A stretch of 64,000 bases of DNA from Alligator mississippiensis (Eukaryota; Chordata; Crocodylia; Alligatoridae), in NCBI RefSeq assembly GCF_030867095.1, contig NC_081826.1:248786251-248850250 (forward strand), given 5' to 3'. Below the pieces are notes generated by a model. It did not search any database. It was not told where the DNA came from and saw only the letters and a list, made by a program, of their open reading frames with translations. Made by a program: the position numbers and the translations under genes. Shown piece by piece: positions 46,080 to 58,234 of this stretch; positions within the stretch are counted from its first letter, which is position 1, and each line of letters opens with the position of its first letter.

Positions 46080-46176
46080 GTAAGTCTTCTCATTATGGAA
46101 CAGGGTTTGGAGGAGCTTCCATAACACTATCCTTTCCCTCAGCCCTTAATTTCTATGATTCTATGATTCTCCAGAC
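46080..46176 (+). repeat. CR1 3' tail fragment
   Basis: Ends 'tttccctcagcccttaatttctatgattctatgatt', the CR1 3' end and its tandem tail. The upstream 'ctcattatggaacagggtttggaggagcttcc' loosely matches the W-N-x-L-P region of ORF2. Confidence 0.65.
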
Positions 46177-46339
46177 CTTTCACAGGGCATCAAAATCTAA
46201 ACCTAAGTTAATATGTACAAATAAATAATACATTTTCAGAAGTGAGAATTTGTTTGCAAATGATTGTTACATATAAATAAAGATAAATGTAGGTCATTTA
46301 TTCTTTTCTGTGTTTATGTTATCTTATAACTCTATCCTT

Positions 46340-46440
46340 TACCAAATACATACCATATTTTCCCACATACAACATACACCTTTTCCCCCAAAATCAGCCC
46401 CCCCAGAAGTATATGTGTGTATAAGGGGGGAAACTAATTT
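46340..46440 (+). repeat. Possible dispersed DNA-transposon end
   Basis: The text 'accatattttcccacatacaacatacaccttttcccccaaaatcagccccccc' resembles a common vertebrate interspersed repeat with 'accgtattttcccgcatataacgcgcacc'. Only one end is recognisable. Confidence 0.35.
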
Positions 46441-46444
46441 TCTG

Positions 46445-47845
46445 CCTGGCATAGAAGCAACTGCTTTGATTCCTATTCCACAATGCAGCAGCTGTGGCAT
46501 TACTATTAGGCTGCTGATGGAGCCAATTGACTTAATGACTTATTGTTCTTTATTCCACAGGTATTAGTGATTGTCTCTCTTTTAATAGTCTTGATTTTCC
46601 ACTAATCAAGACAGCCTTTCTTAGAGGAATTTTGCTATCTGCTAACTGTTCCTGGTTTATCTTCTCCTATTTCACAGCCCTTGAGTCTCTTCAGCTCTTC
46701 AAAGTTTTAATCCACCCACTCAGACTACTCTTCAGCATCAGCTAGTGTTTTATCTTTAGTTAAGCAGGAAAGGGAGGGTAAGTCATCTGAAGATTAGGCT
46801 TTGTTCCTGCTCTATGCATGTGATATGTGAGAAACTATGGTACCTTTTTGTTTTGTTTTGTTCTGGGTTTTGGGGAGTTTTTTTGCTCTTGTGAATCTAA
46901 ATAATTTATTAATTTTGGATCAGTGCTTCCCTTTTTCCTTATTCTTGGCTTCTGCTTATTGTCTGAATGAGTATTATAAAGCACGACAAAAGAACTCCAG
47001 CTGGTTAAATGAAGAGTTTGCCTAAATTAAGTGGGAGAATTAAATAATGCCAATTTTTCATTTAAACAGCATGCCTGTATAAGTCTGAATGGAATAAGAC
47101 CTTATGATGACAGGTTTCTATTGGGATTCTGCACAGTTCAGATGGGATAGCCAGTTTTGTTTTGTTTTTTTCCTCAGTAAGCATGCTTGAAGTAATTGAA
47201 GTTGAGGATTAAGACTACTTGATATTCAGCAATTTAATACCTTAGGGGTCTGAGGACCTTCAGGATTTTCTTAAAATTTAACAAGAGGCAAAATCACAGT
47301 TTTAATCAAAACTCATGAAGTTCTTTACAAAGTGCTTGCAGCCTGCACAGAATGGGATAACTAACCTCCTTTTGGCCCATCTTTGTGTCCTCCTGATTCT
47401 GATCTGTTCTAGGGATTGGAGAGGTCTCTGGCATAGGCTACCTATGTTACGACAACCACTCTGAGTTGCCCAATAGGCAGCAATGATATGCTATCACACG
47501 TTCCCTGACTTTCCCCTCACATCTCCAGTTCTGCTTCTGACACCCTCTACAGCCAAGTTTTTGACGGTGTCATGAAAGTTAAGATGTGGTCTTTTACCTC
47601 AGGTTCTGGGTTTGCATAATTCTTCTCTATCCATAACCAGGTCTTAAGAGCCTGATTATGTGAATTTAACCCTTTTATCTGATATAAGTGTCAGAGCAAA
47701 AGTATTTCTCCTATTGAAGGCAATTATAGGTTTGCCTCAATAAGGGTTGCAGGATATGTTTCAGTTCAAAGGAAGGAGACAATTCAACTGAGAGATCATT
47801 TTTAATATTTGGTACACTATATAATACTAAGTAAAAGTCTCCCCC
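46445..47845. other. Anonymous non-coding DNA
   Basis: No gene or recognisable repeat. Confidence 0.4.
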
Positions 47846-47849
47846 TGTT

Positions 47850-48010
47850 TAATCATAAGTGATTTGGAAGGTGGACTTGAGTGCACACTGAGCAAATTTG
47901 CAGATGACACCAAGATGGGTAGAGTTGCAGACACTCTGCTGGGTAGGATTAGGATTCAGCATGACCTCGATATATTGGAAAAATAGTCCAAAATGAAATT
48001 CAGTCAGGAT
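47850..48010 (+). pseudogene. CR1 fragment spanning the FADD motif
   Basis: One frame gives '[20 protein letters not shown]', 'RVADTLLGRIRIQHDLDILE' and a stop. It includes the catalytic FADD of the CR1 reverse transcriptase. It is not part of the following CR1 (48.6 kb), which restarts upstream of this region. Confidence 0.82.
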
Positions 48011-48625
48011 CTGAAGTGATTTTCTGTGAGGATTCCCAAAGCAGGTGATGGTTGTCACCATGATCAAACCTTCCTGGGTAAGCAGTGAGGGAGCCCTGCC
48101 AGCGCTCATCTGCTCCAGCCCAGCTTCAGTGACTTCATGGTCTACCCAAGGTGCTGTGGTGAGAATGTGCATAATGTGTCCCTCAGCACCAGTGGCTCCT
48201 CTAACACTGACTCCTATACCCATCCAACAGTCCTGAATATGGGTGGCCAGAGCCCCTTGAGGGGTTGGGGATGGGCAGTAGCCTGGATAGCAGCAGTGGT
48301 GACAGCAGCACTCACCTACAGTTGGAGCAGGCTGGGAATTAGGCATGATCTGATTAAACCCTGAGTGTGCCACACCTTTGGGACTCCACAGACACTTTCT
48401 GTCTTGGTGTGGGGGTCCCCTTGGATGGGGACTAGAGGGGTACTGCTGCAGCTTCCATCTCTCTCTTGCAGCTGCTTGGTACAGCAGGTGCCTCCAATTT
48501 AAGACTGAATCAAAAGGAAAGGCATTGTCCTGGGAGTGGGGGAAGGGACTAGAGGAGTTGTTGATTATACTACTTGTTCTAACTTTTTTAATTGAACAAT
48601 CTATTTCCTTAGGAGGAAGGAGAGA
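48011..48625. other. Unassigned GC-rich sequence between two CR1 copies
   Basis: Text such as 'ctgctccagcccagcttcagtgac' and 'agcagcagtggtgacagcagcactcacctacagttggagcaggctgg' recalls the unassigned blocks at 27.2 and 41.2 kb. The 265-codon minus frame at 47849-48646 is antisense to CR1 over its last third and has no domain, so I do not call it a gene. Confidence 0.4.
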
Positions 48626-48629
48626 ATGA

Positions 48630-49880
48630 GTTTGTTTTGGGGACAACCATCATGGATTTCTTAAGAACAAGTCATATCAGATCAATTTGGTTTATTTTTT
48701 GATAGGGTAACTAGTTTGGTGGATAAAGAGAATGCAGTGGATTCAGCACATCTGGACTTTAGTAGGCTTTTAACAGCTTATATACCTTTTTCACAAATAT
48801 GATGGAGGAATGTGGGCTAAACAGAATTACAATTAGGTAGATACATAATTGGTTAAATAATGGCAAGCAAAGCTAATTTATTAACTGGTCAATGGCAAAC
48901 TAGCAGGAGGTCTCCAGTAGAGTTTCATAAAAGTATTTTCTGCTTCCACTGCTGTTTAACATTTTTATTAACCATTTAGATACAAGGATAGAAGCGCAGG
49001 GTAAAGAATCAGACACTGTAAAAGTGAGAGAGATTAGCTGAAAGCACTTTAGAGGAAAAGATTAAAATTCTAAGGAATCTTGACAAATTGGAGAAGTGTG
49101 TTATTGAAATCAAAATGATATTGAACAAAGACAAATATGAGGATCAATACAGGGGAATTAAAAAAACAAATGCCCAAATGCAGAACGGCCAGATGAACTA
49201 CCAAGAATTATGGTGGATCAAAGTCAGCAGTGTGATATTATCTCATGAAAAGCAATTACAATTTTGGGGAACAAAACTGTATGCAGGGCACATGAGGTGA
49301 TATTACTGTTCTATTCAGTACTGGTTAGGCCTCAGATGTCTGCATCCTGATTTGGGCACCCATCTTATTGATTGTTGTGAAGTTGGAGAAGATGCAAATG
49401 TAAGTGATAAAAAATGATAGAGTTTGAAGAGAGAGCCATATTAAGAAAAAATTAAAGTCACTAGGCATGTTTAGTTTAGTAAAAGGAGAGTAAGGAGGAG
49501 ATCTAGTAGTTTTGAAAATAAATTGAAAGGCTGCCATAACAAAGATGAAGGAATATTGTTCTTCCTTGCCCAGAGCAAGTGGAATACATAGCAATGGGTT
49601 TAAACTATAGCAAACCAGATTAAAAGGAAGTTTTTCCTGAGACTTGACAAGATTTGATTTAAATCTCTGTCAAAATTATTGGTAACTGGTACAAGCTGCC
49701 CAGGGAATTTGTGGTATATATCCTACACTGGAGGTTTTAAAGAAGAAGCTGGATAGACATTTAACTTATATGACTTAGGAATAGTAAATCCTATATCAGT
49801 GCCTATATTAAGAATACAAGACCTTTGGGGTCATTTGGACCTTTGGTGTAACATCCCATGATTATAGGATTCTATACATG
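48630..49880 (+). pseudogene. Old, highly decayed CR1 LINE copy
   Basis: Fragments in order: 'SFFDRVT'-like 'cagatcaatttggtttattttttgatagggtaac', 'LVDKENAVDSAHLDF' (48715-48763), '(L)NNGKQ', 'LPLLFNIFINHLDTRIEAQG', 'DILEKLDKLEK'-like text, 'SLGMFSLVKGE', 'GGDLVVLKI', 'WQLVQAAQGICGIYPTLEVL' (frame-shifted), 'KKLDRHLT', and tail 'gtaacatcccatgattataggattctata'. Dense stops and small indels mark it as older than the copies at 39.3 and 50.2 kb. Confidence 0.75.
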
Positions 49881-50149
49881 CAAAGGTGGGATTTGGCAAT
49901 ACTTCATGTCTGGGTAGCAAAATTAGCTTATTTTCTCAGATCCACAACTCAGCAACAGTAGTCACTAGGCTACTCTTTTTCACCCAGCTAGACAAGCAGA
50001 TATTCTGAACGTTCCTGTGACGATAGTACCTTCTAGCTGGTACAAAGTGCAAACTAGTTACAAAAAATAAAAAATACAGAAAAAAGGGTGAAAGTCACTC
50101 TCCACTGTAGTCAGTGGCACTGCTCCCATTGGCTTCAATAGTGCCAAGG

Positions 50150-51921
50150 TTTCATAGATTCATAGATTCATAGATGCTAGGGTCAGAAGGGACCTCAATA
50201 GATCATCGAGGCCGACCCCCTGCATAGGCAGGAGAGAGTGCTGGGTTCAGCTGACCCCAGCTAGATGCTTATCTAACCTCCTCTTGAAGACCCCCAGGGT
50301 AGAGGAGAGCACCACCTCCCTTGGGAGACCATTCCAGACCCTGGCCACTCTAACTGTGAAGAAGTTCTTCCTAATATCTAGTCTAAATCTGCTGTCTGCT
50401 AGCTTGTGGCCATTATTTCTTGTAACCCCTGGAGGCACCTTGGTGAATAAAACCTCACCAATTCCCTTCTGTGCCCCCGTGATGAACTTATAGGCAGCCA
50501 CAAGGTCGCCTCTCAACCTTTTCTTGCGGAGGCTGAAGAGGTCCAGGTGCCCCAGTCTCTCCTCATAGGGCTTGGCCTGCAAGCCCTTAACCATATGAGT
50601 GGCCCTTCTCTAGACCCTCTCCAGGTTATCCACATCCCTCTTGAAGTGTGGCGCCCAAAACTGCACACAGTATTCCAACTGCGGTCTGACCAGCGCCCGA
50701 TAGAGGGGAAGTATCACCTCCTTGGATCTGTTCGTCATGCATCTGCTGATGCATGATAAAGTGCCATTAGCTTTTCTGATGGCTTCATCACACTGACGAC
50801 TCATGTTCATCTTGGAGTCCACTAGGACTCCAAGATCCCTTTCCGCTTCCGTTCCACCAAGCAGGTCATTCCCTAGGCAGTAGGTGTGCTGGACATTTTT
50901 CCTCCCTAGGTGCAGCACTTTGCATTTCTCCTTGTTGAATTGCATTCTGTTGTTTTCCTCCCACATGTCCAACCTGTCCAGGTCTGCTTGTAGTTGTTCC
51001 CTGCCCTCCGGTGTGTCTACTTCTCCCCACAGTTTTTGTGTCATCCGCAAACTTGGACAGAGTACACTTCACTCCCTTGTCCAAGTCGCTGATGAAGATA
51101 TTGAAGAGTATCGGTCCAAGGACCGAGACCTGCGGGACTCCACTGCCCACATCCTTCCAGGTCGATACCGACCCATCCACTACGACTCTCTGGGTGCGAC
51201 CCTCTAGCCAATTCACCACCCACCAGACCGTGTAGTCATCCAAGTCACAGCCTCTTAACTTGTTCACCAGTATGGTGTGGGATACCGTATCAAAGGCCTT
51301 CCTGAAGTCTAAGTATACGACATCAACCCCTACTCCTGCGTCCAGACGTTTTGTAACCTGGTCATAAAAAGAGACTAGATTAGTCAGGCATGATCTACCT
51401 GCTACGAACCTGTGCTGGTTCCCCCTCAGGATAATTTGTCTTGCCAGGCTCTTGCAAATGTGAGCCTTGATAATTTTTTCAAGACTTTGCCTAGGATGGA
51501 GGTGAGACTGACTGGCCTATAGTTGCCTGGGTCCTCCTTCCTCCCCTTCTTGAAAATGGGGACCACATTGGCCCTTTTCCAGTCCTCCGGGACTTGGCCC
51601 GTGTGCCACGAGTGTTCAAATATTACTGCCAGTGGCTGTGCAATGACGTCAGCCAGTGCCTTCAGTACCCTCAGATGGAGCTCATCCAGGCCTGCCGACT
51701 TAAAGGCATCCAATTCCTCCAAGTGACTCTGCACCATCTCAGGGTCTACGCATGGCAGTCTGGTGCTTTGCTGCCGCTTCTCTACAATCCCAGTGAGAGA
51801 CTTGTCATGCCCGTCGCTTAGGAACACTGAGGCAAAGAACTCATTGAGGAGTTCAGCCTTGTCCCCCCTGTCCGTCACCAATTGCTTCTGCCCATTTAGT
51901 AGGGGTCCTACTGCATTCAAA
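50150..51921 (-). pseudogene. Best-preserved CR1 LINE, reverse transcriptase to 3' tail
   Basis: On the minus strand from 51920: 'NAVGPLLNGQKQLVTDRGDK', 'AELLNEFFASVF', 'HLEELDAFKSAGLDELHLRV', 'LKALADVIAQPLAVIFEHSW', 'VPEDWKRANVVPIFKKGRKE', '[20 protein letters not shown]'; then '[19 protein letters not shown]', '[12 protein letters not shown]' (catalytic FADD), '[14 protein letters not shown]', '[20 protein letters not shown]', 'LGHLDLFSLRKKRLRGDLVA', 'VPREV'-type end and 'FKRRLDKHLAG'. The 3' end has (tcatagat)n at 50152-50176. Three or more frame breaks (near 51430, 51050-51270, 50600) separate four long open segments. 5' truncation is near 51921, as usual for CR1. Confidence 0.95.
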
Positions 51922-51924
51922 CTG

Positions 51925-52769
51925 CAATATCTTCCAACAATTCTATGTTCACAAAATTATGTATTTGAAATTATTCAAGGATATTTCCTCATCTTTTTAA
52001 CTGCATGTACTGATTTCAAACATTACTTTGAGAATATATGGTATTCTACCAGGTGATAAAATTGATGATTGACAAGAAGTCAAATGATATTGTTTCTCTT
52101 TCAACTGGATCAGTATCCAAGTACTTCTGGCACAAATACTGGGGAAGTACAGATTAGGTTTTACTAGCCCAAGGATTTACAGAAAACAAATTTCCAGTCA
52201 CAAACACAAAAAGTACAGGAGAATGGCTGATGCAAGACCATTTAACACATTGAGCAAAAAATGTGTTTGTAATTTTGTCTTGGCTCTGCTGTCATGAGAA
52301 GTGAACTGTTCATATTATTACATTCAAAACTCTGTACTTGTGTTGCTTTGTACTAGATGGATTACTTATGATCAGATTTCCCACTCCATATATTTAGTTC
52401 TATCTCTTGTCATTCAGTATATATGGTACACGTGTTTTACAGATTTATAGGAAAATATGGTAGTGTCTGCAAATATACACCTCAGTAACATTTGGCCCTT
52501 GTTAAGAGAACTGGTAAGAAACAGATCCAAATGGTCACTGAAACTGGTAACTCTTTCCAGGACTTGTACCCTCATTTTTGGCTTTATCAACCCTAACATG
52601 CTTTGTGCATTGTTCAGTTCAGTGAACTCCCACACATACTTGTATGACAGATTTCTCTGCAATTTAGCTGTACTACTCAGTACTGTGATGTTCCTAAGCA
52701 CCAATACTAGTATGAATAGCTGTAATATATATTGTTGCATACCCAGCCTTACTGTTCTGTGTATTGTTT
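51925..52769. other. Anonymous non-coding DNA
   Basis: AT-rich. Two overlapping 108-codon frames on opposite strands (52414-52783) are chance frames. Confidence 0.4.
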
Positions 52770-52777
52770 CCTTAATT

Positions 52778-53003
52778 CAGTAATTCTCAGAGTGCTTCAA
52801 GATCCTTTGAAGGATGATTGGAGGTAAGAGGAGCTAAGCCAGGTGTTAGTAGATAATCAGATAAGCTCAGGTTCAGTCCCTGGCTGGCCATCCCCCTCCC
52901 CCACCAAGTAAACACTGTAAAAAATGCTTTAAAAATTGGGTTCTGCTAAATCCACAGAAGTTATGGAGGGGTGCCTTAAGTCTAAAAATGTTGAGAACTA
53001 CTG
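52778..53003 (+). mobile_element. hAT-type MITE with perfect 8-bp target duplication
   Basis: Left end CAGTAATTCTCAGAGTGCTTC and right end GTTGAGAACTACTG are inverted CAGTGGTTCTCAAC-type termini. CCTTAATT is found directly on both sides (52770-52777, 53004-53011). The 3' part 'ctaaatccacagaagttatggaggggtgccttaagtctaa' matches the 18.2-kb copy ('gaagttatggagcggttccttgagtctaa'). 226 bp. The middle contains 'gctcaggttcagtccctggctgg', possibly a SINE piece. Confidence 0.9.
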
Positions 53004-53335
53004 CCTTAATTGATTTATAGCAAGGATCCAGGCAGGAGAGGAGCAGAGGAAAGGTTCCAAAATGGGTGGAGGAAACCCTACAGTAAAAGAGAGCGCCAGA
53101 ACAACTTTAGTTATCATCCTTATTCTAACAAGGTTGTTAAAAAAAACACCCTTTACTATTGTTTCATGACAAGTATTGATATGCATAAACTCCATGCAAA
53201 TACAGCAGTGCAGGCATAGCACTACACCCAGTATCACTGGTTAGGATTCTCACAGTGTACAACTGCCCTTGTCCAGATAGCAAGTGCAAAACTGGTTTTA
53301 TTGCAGGAACCAAAATAATACATTATTCCAATTAT

Positions 53336-53523
53336 TAAGCTGACCATAAGGATTTCTGGGCCATCCAGGCCATTGCCCCGTCCCCGCCCCCTGCCTGCCC
53401 CTTGCCTCCTCTCACTAGTCAGTGGAGGCAGGGCGGCACCCCATTCTGACTTCTCAACTGCTGGCCAGGACCGGCCTCTGAAATCCGGGACTCCCAGCTA
53501 AACCAGGACATATGGTCACCCTA
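53336..53523. mobile_element. GC-rich hAT-like MITE with perfect 8-bp target duplication
   Basis: Left end TAAGCTGACCATAAGG and right end GGACATATGGTCACCCTA (reverse complement TAGGGTGACCATATGTCC) are inverted termini. CCAATTAT is present on both sides (53328-53335, 53524-53531). The 188-bp body is much richer in GC than its surroundings ('ccccgtccccgccccctgcctgcccc'). Confidence 0.92.
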
Positions 53524-53531
53524 CCAATTAT

Positions 53532-56500
53532 CCATCTCAAAGTTGCAGCATAGCAAAGACTGACCTATATTTGTTTTTTCTCCTTCCTTCAAAAAGTATT
53601 AATAGACACTATTTGTACCATTTGTACTTAATAGAATCTGCAAACCCACCACCAAATATGCAGAAAATCAATCGACAAAGCAATCTGTGTCCCCTTTCCC
53701 ATTTTTGGTTGCCAGCACACAAAGGGACAAAGAGCCTGGAAGAGAGTTCTGTAAATGTTAGCTTTAGCAATGCCTAACATGTACATATTTTCTGCAGGCT
53801 ACCTTAAGTGATTTTAGCCTTGGAAACAGAATATTTCTACCTGTTTATAACCAGAGGTTTGCTATGCACCTCAAGGAAAAAAAAAGTTTGCTGTAAAACA
53901 ATGCATAGGCACACACTTTCACATTGTTTGTTATTTCTTCACAAACAAACAATGGAGCAGTTGACTTAGCAGTCCCTTCCCAAAGTTTGGCACTCATACC
54001 ATGTGAACAGATCTGGTGGAAGAAAAGCCATATCTGGTCCTAATTTCCCAACACAGCACCAGATGTTGTTTTCAAGTCTTGTTCTCTTACAAGCCTACTT
54101 AGCTGCAGAACAATAATGCAGGCGTTTCAGCTTCTATGTTTTGCCACTTCATCATGATTATTAGAGAATGTTGGGAGGGATTTGAGAGCTGTAGCACTGC
54201 CAAAGACAGTTATAGTGGCCAAAAAGGGATGTAAAGGGGTTAATTTGTGGCTGCAAGCCACAGGCGTGGATGTAGTTAGGGGCAGCTGCTAGAGGCATTA
54301 TATCTGACCCAAAGACACAGAGCTCCCCTGCCAGTGTGCTTCCTAGTGCCAGGGAGCCTTTGGTTTATAGCTTCCTGACAGTCCTTTGGACATGTCAGGT
54401 TGTAGGAAACTTGGCTATCCAGCTGAGCCCAAGCAAATTCACTTTTTCCAGGGTTATCAGATGTCTAAAGGAAATGAAAACTGCTAGTTCATGATAGGAG
54501 CCTCTTCATACAAAGGACCTGATAGCCCACAGCCCAGTCAAGTATACCAGTAAATCACTATGAAAAAGCTTCCAAAGTCCCATGTCATTGTCATGGCCTT
54601 GCTTTCTCTTAGAAAGGAATCATCAGATATATGAGAGGTTCTAACCTTTAGCAGGAGGTCTAATCCCCATATCTATTCCCTTCCTTTCATCGTCATCAAA
54701 TTGGTTGCATTTTCCTCATTTCTCCACTTCCAAGTGTAATATCTCCCACAGGTATGGCAGAACAGCACTGAAGTCCCACAACAGCTTATTATGTGAAAAA
54801 ATGTGGGTGTGAGCAAGGTGTTTGTACGTGCTATCACACCCTGGTACATCATGTACAGAAGCATAATCTATAGGCCAGGAAGCACAAACTACATTTTGCC
54901 CATGGCAATTCAGCTCTTCTAGGTAGCACAAAAAAAGTAATAGAAAAGAACATAGCTCTGTTCTCTTCTTCCCTCCTATCACTGGGAAAGTATCTCAGAT
55001 AGCATTACTGCCAGCTTTAACCTCCAGCAATCCCACTTGCTCAGATCTCAGTTTTCATAGGACTGAATGGGAGTTGCCAGCATTGGAGAATCAGGCTCTC
55101 TCAGGAACTGCAATTCTGACTAAACCCTGAGCAAAAGGAAGGGGAAGACTTTTTCATATCTCTCTCCTCCATGCAGGCCTGCTGTCACCTATAGCTCAAC
55201 TTTCCTCTATGAGTTATTTACGCAGTCTCTAGAAGGAACATGAAACTAATCCCACTGAATTAACTGTAGTTTATAGATGGCAATACAATATCATATCTTC
55301 CTACCTCTCCTCTAAGGATATCACTCTTTGGTCTCTTAAGATATATTTCAATTATTGCACAGTGTCCAAAGGAAAAAAAAGAGGATACATTTCAGGGAAA
55401 AACCTACTAGGATATCATCATCCACTTAAGAGTATTTCCTCCTCAAGCAAGAGCCAGGGACAAAATGAATCATGTATGGCTAGGTTTCAGCTCTGGAAAT
55501 GTGGTAGGTGATCCAGCTGCTGATTAGCTATTTGGACTGCAGATATCTAGAAGAACAAAACTAGATGCTCAACAGAAAGAGATTTACCTCTGACAATAAC
55601 TCCTAGACATCAGCCTGAAATCTTTATGGTTCCTTTCTGATGAACACAAAAAAATAAATATTGCTCTGCATAGTCCAATTCACAATGGTCTAAATCTAAT
55701 CTATTCTGTTTCCCAGAAAAATTGGATTGGCCACTGTTATTACTGAGTGTGATTCACAATATACAGAAATGTGAATAAATAGAAGACAAAATGGGCATTT
55801 AAAAAGTTATGAAACAGCAACAAAATTCCTCTTGCTACTGTACTTTTCGAGATTTAGAAAAATGTTTTTCCTGTTCTCTAAAATCATGCCTGAAGAATAC
55901 AAACCAAACCACTTCTTTCAACCTCTTCCACTGGGATTCCCTCTATACTCTCCATTAGTTTTTTACTGCACAAGGTTAGTTTTGTATCCTGCTGTTACTG
56001 AACCCAGTGGAAGTCTTACTATTATTTCTGTGGAACAATAGCAGGACCATAGTTTGTAGTTTAACATGCATGGGTGACTGAAATGGACTAGCAGTGTCTT
56101 TTATATCTTTTATCCATCAATTTTAATGCAAAACACAGAGGCTGTCTTCAGAGTCAGGATTCAAACCTAGGATTCTTCTGTTTCCAAGCGAGTGCTCTAA
56201 ATAATAGGTGGAGTCATGCTTCTTCACTCTCATTCAATTAATCACGATTTTTTTCTTCAGAATAATCCAGCTTCACCAAGCGGTTAGTCCTAATGGTTTT
56301 GTATGCCACATGAATGGAAAAATTATGATGTGTTCTGAAAGTGTGTCTTATACTTCCCAACCTGACGTAAGTCATAAATTACCTCACTTTCCTGATTTAC
56401 TGGAGGTAAGCATGGGCTTTGGGGATCACTTTCATTCTGGAGGACTGTTTCCTGTTATTGTTTTTCTTTTACACTTTTGTCTTGGTTTTAAAAACTTAGA

Positions 56501-56900
56501 TTTTAGACGTAACTGAATATATCCCCTTTCTTTGCTTTTCTGAGTGAATCACATTCATTTACTTCTTCTGTCTTATCTCTGATGGTTATATCGGATGCCA
56601 GCAGGAAGGCTTTCTTTTAGATCTATGCTCAGTCACATGTGTTAGCATCAGCAAGATTAGAAATATGGACTCCAATTTATCTCCTAACCTCACTTGGTGC
56701 TGTGCCTCACACTTAAGTCAGTAGTGCTTTAGATTTTACTGCTGTTAGTTTTTTCGCTGCTAGTCTCATTTCTTTCCCAATCAACACTACATAATGACCA
56801 ATATTTCTTGTTCTATAAGCTCCTACATTCCTGCACTCTATCATGGTACTTATGTAGCCCCTGTCATTATAGTAACTGGCAGTCATTAATGTATTAATCC
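53532..56900. other. Anonymous non-coding DNA
   Basis: AT-rich, no recognisable gene. 56155-56215 on the minus strand reads like a tRNA-type SINE head ('gagcactcgcttgg...aggtttgaatcctga'), weakly. Confidence 0.4.
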
Positions 56901-56904
56901 CCAC

Positions 56905-57045
56905 TACATCCCTGTGACAGAGAACTATTATTGTCCTCATTTTACAGATGAGGAAATGAAGCTCAGAAAGCTTAAAATAACTAGCTCAAGGTCACACAAG
57001 AATTGTGACAAAGCAAAGAACTGAACCCTCATCTCCTCTTTCCTG
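56905..57045 (-). repeat. MIR SINE, minus orientation
   Basis: The plus strand reads 'ctattattgtcctcattttacagatgaggaaatgaagctcagaaagcttaaa...agctcaaggtcacacaagaattgtgacaaagcaaagaactgaaccctcatctcc'. This is the MIR core in reverse (ccattttacagatgaggaaactgaggcacagag...aaggtcacacagctagtaagtggcagagct...gaaccc). It is the clearest MIR in the window. Confidence 0.88.
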
Positions 57046-57049
57046 GCCA

Positions 57050-58030
57050 AGGTCTTAAAAAAAGGGATGCTCCTTGCTCTCAACTACCTTGTTCTACAAA
57101 GCAGAGAAATTCTCATTTAGTTCAATAGGCATTGTGCCTCAGCAATTCAGCTCTTCGTTTCTGTGAAATGACAATAGCATCATTTGGTCACTGTTGTAAG
57201 ACTTTCGATCTACAAGTGAGATATCACTAATTTAAATAGAGTTAATCTTTCTGTGATTAGCTTGCAGTATGTGGCAAGTATTCTAACAATTTCATCCTGT
57301 TTCACAGAGGACCAGCAGCTAATCCTTTCCTGACTGGCCTGTTGTATAGGGAAACTGCACCAAGCTACACTAAACTGCCTGCAGTGTCTCTAGTTCAGAG
57401 GAGGTTGTGAAGTCACAAAATTATCTTTTGCCTACACCTCTCCAGTCTCTTCTGGGACAGCATGCAGCATAAGGAAATGTTTTTGGAGTAATTCCTTTGT
57501 ACCCTCAAGTTTATTCAGAAGACTGAAGGAAGATTCTATGTCTCTCTCCACTCTGCACATTCATGGGAAAGTCAACAGTAACCTGAGCCAAAATGAGCAG
57601 AGATGGTTAGGAATATTTTGTCAATATTCTTTGGTTTTTTTTGTCAGAAACATACCAGTTATTGAAGCAGTCAATTTTTTCCCCCAGAAACACAGTTTAA
57701 TGAAAACCAATATAGAGAAATCTTCTCAAGGTCAAGATGGAGTCAACTCCACACCAGAAAACCTAACTAATCTAGGATGCAGGTTCAAATTGTTGTTTTC
57801 CTGATTCCTATGTCCCAAACAAGTGCCTTAGGCTATATAGTCAGTCTCTGTCTCCCTCAAAATATAATTTATGCAAAGTTTACCTGATCTAATATGAAGG
57901 ACAGACTGTTTAAGCCAGGAGTTATAACACTTACCTAGGATGTGGGCAGGTAAGTTTCAAGTCTTTAGTCTGACTCGGGCAAAGCAGTAATTTAATCTTG
58001 GGTCTCCTAGGGCACTTTTACAAATGTTCT
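57050..58030. other. Anonymous non-coding DNA
   Basis: No gene recognised. 57915-58010 has weak tRNA-SINE-like text. Confidence 0.4.
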
Positions 58031-58034
58031 GGGA

Positions 58035-58230
58035 GGTGTGTGTGGGAGGGCACTTTAATTAGCAAGCCACACTAATTAAAAGCATCCGATCACAACGAAC
58101 TTTAGTTCAAAGCACCCCACCGCCATTTTTCAGCATGGGGACACTGATACATGTGATGCTACAGTCTACTGAAGTGCATTAATTTCTGCACTTCAGCAGA
58201 CTCAATTATTTGAGTCTACTCTGACACATT
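58035..58230. mobile_element. Fold-back MITE-like element, copy 2
   Basis: Shares with the 5.9-kb element the start 'g(a)cactttaattag', the block 'cgaactttagttcaaagcaccccaccgccatttttcagcatggggacactgatacatgtgatgct', and the end 'cagactcaatta...gagtctactctga'. Its left arm is shorter, so the long pairing is less complete than at 5.9 kb. A further palindrome, 'ctgaagtgcattaatttctgcacttcag' (about 58173-58200), is internal. Confidence 0.68.
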
Positions 58231-58234
58231 GGAA

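Noticed and set aside
47849-48646. 265-codon minus-strand open frame
   Set aside because: Its C-terminal third is antisense to a clear CR1 fragment (FADD region) and the rest lies in an unassigned GC-rich block; no domain, and Ser/Pro/His composition is typical of chance frames.
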